From: Candidatus Poseidoniaceae archaeon
GTDB lineage: Archaea > Thermoplasmatota > Poseidoniia > Poseidoniales > Poseidoniaceae
Direction of reading: 5' to 3'
DNA length: 5,453 nt
Assembly: GCA_022425185.1 (NCBI GenBank)
Contig: JAKMFY010000068.1
Span: forward strand, 1 to 5,453
Below are positions 1 through 4,974 of this stretch, one piece after another. The notes below the pieces were generated by a model. That model made no database searches, was not told where the DNA came from, and was given only the letters and a program-made list of their open reading frames with translations. A program made the position numbers and the translations under genes. Within the stretch, counting starts at the first letter, position 1; the number at the start of each line of letters is the position of its first letter.

Positions 1-100
1 GTATCTTGGAAGGCTTGTAGAATTTGGTGAAACTGATAAGATCTTTTCTGATCCAGACTTGGAGTTAACCAAGAGATACATTACGGGAAGATTTGGTTGA
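1..100 (+). CDS. pstB: Phosphate ABC transporter ATP-binding protein PstB, C-terminal end (partial)
   Basis: Only the last 32 codons are present; the gene begins upstream of the window and the first complete codon is at position 2. The visible peptide starts [15 protein letters not shown] and ends YITGRFG before a TGA stop at 98-100. This closely matches the conserved tail of PstB proteins (E. coli PstB has YLGELIEF and ends YITGRYG). PstB is the cytoplasmic ATPase that powers the PstSCAB high-affinity phosphate importer. The Walker and signature motifs lie outside the window and cannot be checked. A phoU homologue follows after 9 bases, the usual order of a pst operon, so both are probably co-transcribed and the other pst genes probably lie to the left. 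The call rests on a short but very characteristic tail plus the neighbour. Confidence 0.9.
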   Translation, partial: YLGRLVEFGETDKIFSDPDLELTKRYITGRFG

Positions 101-106
101 GGTGAT
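99..106 (+). promoter_or_regulatory. Shine-Dalgarno site of the phoU homologue
   Basis: GAGGTGAT lies three bases before the ATG at 110 and overlaps the pstB stop codon (98-100). It matches the complement of the conserved 3' end of 16S rRNA. Its position fixes the phoU start and suggests translation soon after pstB on the same transcript. Confidence 0.75.
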
Positions 107-109
107 AAT

Positions 110-781
110 ATGCCAATTAGAACAGGATTAGATGAGCGACTTGGATTAGTTAGACAGGATTTGAAAGATTACTTTGAAGAAGCAAAGCAGGTATATGAAG
201 ATGCGATAACGGCATTTACAAAGCTTGATTCTGAAGTATACAGCGAAGTGAAGAAAGTACGGAAGCATGCACGGGAAGTCAATTGGGATCTCACAAATAA
301 TCTGCTTTTGATTTTAGCACTGAATCAACCACTGATGAAAGATTTGAGGGTTGTTGCCGCTTACTTACGTAGCGTTGATACGATTGAAAGAATTGTTCGC
401 CATGCACGTGATATTGCTCGTTCTGATCGTTCACTCGATGAGAATGCAGCTGAATTACCGGAGGTCATCGTTCAATCTGTACTTGGGATGCACAAGAGTA
501 TGAATTCATTACTTGATACGATGTGTACATGTTTAACTGAAAACGAAGATGTACCAATTGAAGAAGTTCGTAACTATTGGAAAAATATCCGCCAAGAGCA
601 TCGAAAGGCTGTCGATGCGTTATCGAGCCTCAAATCAGATACAATGGGAGGAAAGGCTGCTCGATTAGATATTGTTAACATCGTATCTCGAGTTGAGCGT
701 TCTGCATACAATCTTGTTCGACTTGCAAGCCTATGGCATCATGCACTTCACAATGAGAATCTAATTCTCGATTCAAAGTGA
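110..781 (+). CDS. phoU: PhoU-family phosphate signalling/uptake regulator
   Basis: A 223-residue, largely alpha-helical protein. Residues 63-105 contain the PhoU signature (LALNQPLMKDLRVVAAYLR, then DTIERIVRHARDIA), corresponding to the family's LALRQPVARDLR...DLERIGDHA. A second, weaker repeat sits near residues 185-207 (LDIVNIVSRVERSAYNLVRLA), so the family's two three-helix bundles appear present, and the length is normal. In studied bacteria PhoU links the Pst transporter to the phosphate-sensing kinase and limits uptake; no kinase gene is visible here, so direct control of the transporter is an inference. The gene follows pstB by 9 bases with a good Shine-Dalgarno site. It is unusual in that both ExxxD metal-binding motifs have lost the Asp: residues 93-97 read ERIVR and 196-200 read ERSAY. 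Its stop is 3 bases from the stop of the convergent glutamine synthetase gene. Family confident; the exact role less so. Confidence 0.88.
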   Translation: MPIRTGLDERLGLVRQDLKDYFEEAKQVYEDAITAFTKLDSEVYSEVKKVRKHAREVNWDLTNNLLLILALNQPLMKDLRVVAAYLRSVDTIERIVRHARDIARSDRSLDENAAELPEVIVQSVLGMHKSMNSLLDTMCTCLTENEDVPIEEVRNYWKNIRQEHRKAVDALSSLKSDTMGGKAARLDIVNIVSRVERSAYNLVRLASLWHHALHNENLILDSK

Positions 782-784
782 AGT

Positions 785-1795
785 TCACATTGCTGATTTT
801 GTCGTCTCGATAATGACTGCACCAATCTTGTATGGGTCACCATTAGATGCAGGTCGGCGGTCTTCAAGGCGGCCAATCCAGCCATCTGCTGGAACAGTTG
901 CTGGTACACGAATGGATGCTCCACGATCGGAAACGCCGTATGAGAATTGATCGATTGATTGGGTTTCATGCAGACCGGTTAATCGTAGCTCGTTGTGAGC
1001 ACCATAGACATCCATGTGCTTCTTGATGTTCTGACCAAACGCTTCACAAATTGTATCGAAAAGCTCCTTTCCACCAACATCGCGCATAGCACCATTGGAG
1101 AAGTTTGCATGCATACCGGAACCATTCCAGTCTCCTTGAACTGGTTTTGGATGGTATTCAATGTAGTAGCCGTAACTTTCAGTCAATCTGTCGAGGAGAT
1201 AACGGGAAACCCACAACTCATCGCCTGCTTTCTTAGCACCTTTAGCGAAGACTTGGAATTCCCATTGGCCACAAGCAACTTCTTGGTTAATTCCTTCAAA
1301 GTTGATTCCTGCTTCTAGACAAAGATCTGCATGTTCTTCAACGAAGGCACGTCCGTGAGTATTCTTTCCACCGACTGAACAGTAGTACAGTCCTTGTGGA
1401 CCTGGATATCCGCCCACTGGGAAACCAACTGGGAGTTGTGTATCGACATCCATGATGAAATATTCTTGCTCGTATCCGAACCAGAAATCGTTGTCGTCAT
1501 CGTCGATTGTAGCTCGAGCATTCGATGCATGAGGTGTTCCATCTGGATTGAGTACTTCGCACATAACAAGGAAACCATTGATGCGTTGTGGATCTGGATA
1601 GATTGCAACTGGCTTGAGAAGACAATCTGATGCCCCTCCTTCCGCCTGGCGTGTTGAGGACCCGTCAAACATCCATTCTGGACATTCTTCGAGGGTACCT
1701 GAAAAGTCATTTCTGACCATGGTCTTGCTTCGCATATTCTGTGTTGGTTCGTAGCCGTCAAGCCAAATGTATTCCAATTTTGATTTCGTGGACAT
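785..1795 (-). CDS. glnII: Glutamine synthetase, type II (GlnII, eukaryote/rhizobium type)
   Basis: 336 residues from the ATG at 1795. The enzyme makes glutamine from glutamate, ammonia and ATP in the cytoplasm and is a main entry point for nitrogen. The beginning KLEYIWLDGYEPT is typical of the GSII class, as is the length (type I enzymes are about 440-470 residues). Expected motifs occur in order: DGSS at 44-47 (ammonium-site Asp44), EQE at 109-111 (metal-binding Glu), GINQEV at 168-173 and GQWEFQ at 176-181, NGSGMHAN at 224-231, RLTGLHET at 271-278, DRGASIRVP at 290-298 and LEDRRP at 310-315. No active-site residue looks missing. In-frame TTG codons at 1804 and 1798 could extend the start by three or one residues, but no Shine-Dalgarno site favours them, and ATG followed by STKSKLEYI fits the family. 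No ribosome site precedes the ATG, so a leaderless or short-leader message is possible. The gene has its own AT-rich promoter region and meets phoU tail to tail. Type II is the uncommon class outside eukaryotes and some bacteria. Confidence 0.95.
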   Translation of the reverse strand: MSTKSKLEYIWLDGYEPTQNMRSKTMVRNDFSGTLEECPEWMFDGSSTRQAEGGASDCLLKPVAIYPDPQRINGFLVMCEVLNPDGTPHASNARATIDDDDNDFWFGYEQEYFIMDVDTQLPVGFPVGGYPGPQGLYYCSVGGKNTHGRAFVEEHADLCLEAGINFEGINQEVACGQWEFQVFAKGAKKAGDELWVSRYLLDRLTESYGYYIEYHPKPVQGDWNGSGMHANFSNGAMRDVGGKELFDTICEAFGQNIKKHMDVYGAHNELRLTGLHETQSIDQFSYGVSDRGASIRVPATVPADGWIGRLEDRRPASNGDPYKIGAVIIETTKSAM

Positions 1796-1840
1796 CAAAT
1801 GCAAGGTATCGTAGACGGTATATCAATCATTTGTTCACTA

Positions 1841-1910
1841 ATTATGATTATATTTGTGCGTTATGAATAAAGATAACTCTTTTTAATAATTAAATGATTA
1901 TTTTATACAC
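1841..1910 (-). promoter_or_regulatory. Candidate promoter(s) of the glutamine synthetase gene
   Basis: Read on the minus strand, two archaeal-type TATA-like elements precede the gene. TATAAAAT at 1907-1900 would place a start of transcription near 1877 and give a leader of about 80 bases. AAATATAATC at 1855-1846 would place it near 1824, with a leader of about 30 bases. Between them is an AT-rich inverted repeat AATAAT-6-ATTATT (1885-1902) that could be an operator for nitrogen control. This is motif reading only in a region so AT-rich that chance matches are likely. Confidence 0.35.
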
Positions 1911-1959
1911 TTTATTTTGTAAAGAAAATTGTCAATTGCTCGATTTTTATTGTAAATTT

Positions 1960-1982
1960 ATTCAATCGTTCAATGATTGAAT
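1960..1982 (-). terminator. Hairpin behind the peptidase gene, possible transcript end
   Basis: ATTCAATC (1960-1967) and GATTGAAT (1975-1982) form a perfect 8-bp inverted repeat around a 7-base loop, starting 16 bases after the peptidase stop codon. The stem is AT-rich and no clean T-run follows directly on the minus strand; a weak T-rich stretch appears further on near 1922-1930. It may mark the end of transcription, stabilise the 3' end, or be a protein site. Function is inferred from position only. Confidence 0.35.
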
Positions 1983-1997
1983 TTCAACGATAAATCG

Positions 1998-3821
1998 TCA
2001 ATTATTGTTCGCCGCTTCTTCGGACTGGGGTGTAAGGAGAACATCAGCTTCTGTTCGTTCAATCAAGGGCAATTCTACAACGGATAGCGACGGCAAAACG
2101 TGGACTGTGCAGGTTGTTCCACATGCTGGAGCCAAGTAATCTTCACCTTGTTCAGACAGAACGAAACGTAGACCATGCCCTGCAGGAAGAATGGCATCGA
2201 TCGCTTGGAATTCCATGAGCATTGTAATCGCTTCTCCCGGAATTACGGTTTGAGCGTCGTATCCGCCAGCATGGTATCGAACATCCATTGTAGCGTGTCC
2301 TAAGCGTATTCCAGTTTCAGCATCTTGCATCTCAACAAAAATTTGCCCGCCATCAAATGTGGGGACTGCCATGAGATGAATCGTTGCAAGGCCAGCGATG
2401 TGGAGGTTGTCGGTATCACTGATTGCAGGACAGTTGACTGTGAGCGTTTGTCCACCACCAACCACTGGGGCGCCTCCGCCAACAAACGCCCCATCGTTTA
2501 CGCAATCTGAAAGTTCCAATGGAAGGCGCTCAACATCGAGAGGAGGCCATGATTCTTCGACACGCCATTGACCGTCATTTCGCTGTACTTGGGCGTGTAG
2601 ATCGGGTTTCTCTCCAATTCCTTTGAGATAGTACTCCATCCATTCAAACAGGTCTTGTCCCCAATCCCATCGAGTCATGTTCTGGATTGCTTCCCCGCCG
2701 TATCCTGATTCCTGATTGTTGTGTTTCGACCATTGATCGGGATAGTTGTGCTCCCATTGTCCGAGCATTCCAGCGACGTCATATCCTGCATCGATATAGG
2801 CTTGGTACCAATTTGTACCTGGAGGGCCTCCAAAGACCTGATGCGGATCGACATTCCAATCCTGTAAGCCTTGAACCCAATAGATGCTCCCATTGTATTT
2901 TCCGAGAGCTTTGTCGATATGGCTGCGTTCGTCGTAATAATTATCCATGTATGGATCAAGTTCCCCTAATCCATAGCGAGCGGGTCCTGCTAGGAATCCT
3001 TCAACCACGTCAGCGCACATGTTGTCCAAATCATCTGCATCATAGTCGAGGATGGAGCCGCCATAATTTGAGTGCATGATTTGACTGCGTGCTTCTGCGC
3101 TTCCGTTCTTGTAGAGAAGTGGTCCAAGGGCAGTGGTTCCAGAAATTGGAACGATCGTCTTGAGATGTGAACTGCCTTGTGCTGCGGCTTCCCATGCTGT
3201 TGCGCCTTCGTAGGATTTCCCATAGATTGCAACATTTCCATTGCTCCAGTTCTGAGTACCGAGCCATTCAACTGCGGCATGGATACCTTGTCCTTCTCCG
3301 TCGCCTCTGTAATCGAAACAGCCAGTACTCTCCTCGGTTGCAAAGACTGCAACTTGGGCTAGGGCGTACCCATGAGGAATGAAATTGTCATAGATGAACT
3401 CGCCACGTCCCGCACTAACGACGTTCGTTGGAGATGATTCACTCCCCTGTTGACCATAAGAAAAATATGGGCTTATGACTGCAATCACCGGAACTTGATC
3501 ACCGAGTTCTGTGTTTGAAGGAAGCCAGTAAGATAGATGCACTTCTGCTGTGTTTGGCCCACCTTCCCATGTTCCTGAAGTGTCGACATCAATTGTTGCT
3601 TCTTGGACTGTGAGGGGCTCATGTGGTCCATCTTCGAGGACTCTAGAGTACGATCCTGTCCAATTCCATTCCAGTGCATGGCGTTCGTAAAGATCAGGAT
3701 AATTCGATGATGTCTCCTTGTCTTGTGAATCTGTTTCTGGAGAACCAAAGCAACCAGCAAGCAGGACGTTCAACAGCAACGCTACGAGAAGCATCGCCTT
3801 GATGGTACGCCTCTGCGTCAT
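1998..3821 (-). CDS. Secreted lipoprotein peptidase/hydrolase of the S15 / CocE-NonD family (X-Pro dipeptidyl-peptidase-like)
   Basis: 607 residues from the ATG at 3821. Residues 1-24 form a lipoprotein signal: MTQRR, a hydrophobic run, then LLAGC with Cys24 as the lipid-attachment site. The mature enzyme would therefore sit outside, tethered to the membrane, after a polar linker (about 27-45). The alpha/beta-hydrolase part spans roughly 75-405. Its nucleophile is Ser203 in GKSYEG (201-206), the acid Asp321 in LQDWNV and the base His358 in QWEHNYP, so the triad is complete. Residues about 410-590 resemble the beta-rich C-terminal domain of the X-Pro dipeptidyl-peptidase family. Besides Cys24 there are six cysteines (168, 269, 440, 464, 567, 571), compatible with disulfides outside the cell. 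Family members cleave dipeptides after proline or hydrolyse esters; peptide scavenging is likely, but substrate cannot be told. In-frame ATGs at 3827 and 3845 are alternatives. The longest puts PCEG ahead of the basic n-region, so I prefer a shorter form, with AAGGG shortly before 3821. It is divergent from pyrF. Confidence 0.88.
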   Translation of the reverse strand: MTQRRTIKAMLLVALLLNVLLAGCFGSPETDSQDKETSSNYPDLYERHALEWNWTGSYSRVLEDGPHEPLTVQEATIDVDTSGTWEGGPNTAEVHLSYWLPSNTELGDQVPVIAVISPYFSYGQQGSESSPTNVVSAGRGEFIYDNFIPHGYALAQVAVFATEESTGCFDYRGDGEGQGIHAAVEWLGTQNWSNGNVAIYGKSYEGATAWEAAAQGSSHLKTIVPISGTTALGPLLYKNGSAEARSQIMHSNYGGSILDYDADDLDNMCADVVEGFLAGPARYGLGELDPYMDNYYDERSHIDKALGKYNGSIYWVQGLQDWNVDPHQVFGGPPGTNWYQAYIDAGYDVAGMLGQWEHNYPDQWSKHNNQESGYGGEAIQNMTRWDWGQDLFEWMEYYLKGIGEKPDLHAQVQRNDGQWRVEESWPPLDVERLPLELSDCVNDGAFVGGGAPVVGGGQTLTVNCPAISDTDNLHIAGLATIHLMAVPTFDGGQIFVEMQDAETGIRLGHATMDVRYHAGGYDAQTVIPGEAITMLMEFQAIDAILPAGHGLRFVLSEQGEDYLAPACGTTCTVHVLPSLSVVELPLIERTEADVLLTPQSEEAANNN

Positions 3822-3901
3822 GTTCATCCCTTCACATGGTTGCATAAACGGTTTGCGTATCCTCCGTAAACTATGATTGATACCACCTCTTGGGTGATAC
3901 T
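3822..3901. promoter_or_regulatory. Divergent promoter region between the peptidase gene and pyrF
   Basis: Eighty bases serve both genes. GCATAAAC near 3843-3850 is the best TATA-like element. Read rightwards it would start the pyrF message near 3872, leaving a leader with the Shine-Dalgarno site. Read leftwards (GTTTATGC) it would start a nearly leaderless peptidase message near 3821. A second leftward candidate, AGTTTACG around 3875-3868, would start a message near 3845, the longest peptidase start. None is a strong consensus, so exact elements are uncertain; that both promoters lie here follows from the gene arrangement. Confidence 0.4.
3893..3898 (+). promoter_or_regulatory. Shine-Dalgarno site that fixes the pyrF start
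   Basis: GGTGAT lies three bases before the ATG at 3902, the same core and spacing as at the phoU start (GGTGAT-AAT-ATG there, GGTGAT-ACT-ATG here). This favours 3902 over the in-frame TTG at 3890, which lies in front of the site. Confidence 0.7.
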
Positions 3902-4696
3902 ATGGAGCCTGCAAGTGTCTGGAAAGAACGTTGGGAATCTGCAACCCTTCCAATGGCTCGACAATACATGGAACTTGCCACCCAAAAACAATCACTGGTT
4001 TGTTTGGCTGCTGATCGTCCAACAATGAAGCAGTTGAATGATTTACTTGATGCTGTGCATCCATATATTGTCGCTTTGAAAACACATGTCGACATGGTTG
4101 ACGATTGGACTCCAGAGGCTTGGGGAGCGTTTTGTAAGAAAGCAAACGATCTTGATCTCCTCATTTTTGAAGATCGGAAATTTGCAGATATTGGTAAAAT
4201 TAGCGAGAAACAGATGCTTGGTCTCTACAATATTGCAAGTTGGTCAGACCTTGTAACAGCCCATCTGATCAGTGGGCCGGATATTGTCGATGGCATACAA
4301 TCCGCTTGGGAAGGAAAGGGAAGAAGTGGAGGGGTTCTGCTCCTTGCACAGATGTCAAGTCGCGGCAATCTACTGATTCCAACCTACACTGCAACAGTTG
4401 CAGAACATGGTTCAAAACATCCAGGTGTATTCGGATTCATTGGAAATGGAAGCCAACCATCTGGAATATCTGAGTTACGAAAATTAGTTGGAAACTCAAA
4501 GCTAATTTGGACTCCTGGTATCAACCTCGCAACTGGAGATGGTGCTAAAGGGCAACGTTATGGCGACCCATATGAGGCAGTTCTTTCAGGTTCGGATTGT
4601 ATCATAGTAGGTTCAGGAATTCATGGTAAGGATGACCCTGCTATGGAAGCAGCCAAGTACGCTCAAGCCTCTTGGAAAGGAATTACGGAGAGATGA
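3902..4696 (+). CDS. pyrF: Orotidine 5'-phosphate decarboxylase, eukaryotic (Ura3/UMPS-like) type
   Basis: 264 residues, close to yeast Ura3 (267). The enzyme decarboxylates OMP to UMP, the last step of de novo pyrimidine synthesis, in the cytoplasm. It is a single-domain TIM barrel, not fused to orotate phosphoribosyltransferase as in animals and plants. The catalytic tetrad is intact and closely matches yeast numbering: Lys60 (ALKTHVD), then Asp91, Lys93 and Asp96 in FEDRKFADIG. Asp38 (LAAD) contacts ribose. Other matching blocks are AQMSSRGNL (149-157, yeast AELSCKGSL), TPGINL (204-209), GQRY (217-220, yeast GQQY) and SDCIIVGSGI (231-240). In that last block the phosphate-binding Arg (yeast Arg235, VGRGL) is replaced by Ser238. 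This could lower affinity, be rescued by nearby Arg219 or Lys243, or indicate another phosphate substrate. The start is set by GGTGAT three bases upstream. The stop overlaps the start of the next gene (ATGA), suggesting coupled translation. Family very sure; full activity less so. Confidence 0.93.
   Translation: MEPASVWKERWESATLPMARQYMELATQKQSLVCLAADRPTMKQLNDLLDAVHPYIVALKTHVDMVDDWTPEAWGAFCKKANDLDLLIFEDRKFADIGKISEKQMLGLYNIASWSDLVTAHLISGPDIVDGIQSAWEGKGRSGGVLLLAQMSSRGNLLIPTYTATVAEHGSKHPGVFGFIGNGSQPSGISELRKLVGNSKLIWTPGINLATGDGAKGQRYGDPYEAVLSGSDCIIVGSGIHGKDDPAMEAAKYAQASWKGITER
4687..4692 (+). promoter_or_regulatory. Shine-Dalgarno site of the small membrane protein gene, inside the pyrF end
   Basis: GGAGAG directly precedes the ATG at 4693, which itself overlaps the pyrF stop as ATGA (4693-4696). 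The spacing is unusually tight, so reinitiation by ribosomes leaving pyrF probably contributes. It supports 4693 over the upstream in-frame ATG at 4672, which would add MERNYGE and lie deeper in pyrF. Confidence 0.5.
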
Positions 4697-4974
4697 TATT
4701 GGGCGTCATCATGTTCCTTATTGGATTGGTTTTCTTTGGTGGACTTCTTGCTTTGGTCTACTGGGGGTATTGGAATGCAAGGAAACTTGATGGCCAAATC
4801 GCTCGAGGTGACCCGTCACTCCTAACAACCAACACCTATCGAAGAGAAGAAACAATACAGGCACCTGCTGGTTCGATTATCCAAGAAGGTCAACTCGTTC
4901 ATGTACAAGGGCAATATGTTCAGCCTGTGCAGCATCAACCACGGGTTGTTGTTCAACAAGGACCACTACAATAG
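4693..4974 (+). CDS. Small single-pass membrane protein of unknown function, coupled to pyrF
   Basis: 93 residues. I do not recognise a family. Residues 2-26 form one strongly hydrophobic helix (MILGVIMFLIGLVFFGG...), followed by WNARKLDGQIARG, whose positive charges suggest the rest lies in the cytoplasm. The tail from about residue 65 is rich in Gln, Val and Pro (VQGQYVQPVQHQPRVVVQQ), probably flexible and perhaps a binding region. There is no signal-peptidase or lipobox site, so the helix should stay as an anchor. The start at 4693 forms an ATGA overlap with the pyrF stop, so the gene shares its transcript; this need not mean a role in pyrimidine synthesis. Its 3' end overlaps the convergent receiver-like gene by 9 bases. 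That it is a real gene is supported by the coupled start, the coherent membrane helix, and its filling the space between two sure genes exactly. Confidence 0.68.
   Translation: MILGVIMFLIGLVFFGGLLALVYWGYWNARKLDGQIARGDPSLLTTNTYRREETIQAPAGSIIQEGQLVHVQGQYVQPVQHQPRVVVQQGPLQ

Larger units (their letters stand above)
1796..1997. other. AT-rich intergenic region between the glutamine synthetase and peptidase genes
   Basis: About 200 bases with no credible gene on either strand and strikingly higher AT content than the flanking coding sequence, especially 1835-1997. It must hold the end of the peptidase transcript (right side) and the promoter of the glutamine synthetase gene (left side), both on the minus strand. 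Two TATA-like elements, a small AT-rich inverted repeat and a hairpin are listed separately. I see no tRNA, riboswitch or small-protein signal. Confidence 0.7.

Noticed and set aside
995..1318. A 107-codon plus-strand open frame with hydrophobic patches
   Set aside because: It is antisense to conserved catalytic segments of glutamine synthetase; no supporting start signal.
1315..1761. A 148-codon open frame on the minus strand
   Set aside because: It lies wholly inside the glutamine synthetase gene in another frame, and its translation has no domain-like pattern, whereas the synthetase frame carries every family motif.
2687..3079. A 130-codon open frame on the plus strand
   Set aside because: It is antisense to the peptidase gene, rich in Arg, Cys and His as expected from a shadow frame, and has no ribosome site or recognisable motif.
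3822..3845. Longest start of the peptidase gene (ATG at 3845)
   Set aside because: The extra MQPCEGMN puts a Cys and a Glu before the basic n-region of the lipoprotein signal. The shorter forms look like standard signal peptides. It is not excluded, since a TATA-like element could serve it.
3884..3896. CACC-5-GGTG hairpin that could hide the pyrF Shine-Dalgarno site
   Set aside because: The stem is only four base pairs and of a kind expected by chance; no alternative pairing partner or riboswitch-like fold is visible.
4966..4974. Nine-base overlap of the two convergent genes as a possible sign of a wrong gene call
   Set aside because: Both frames end with coherent protein features up to the stop (Gln/Pro tail and membrane anchor), and short convergent overlaps are common in compact genomes.
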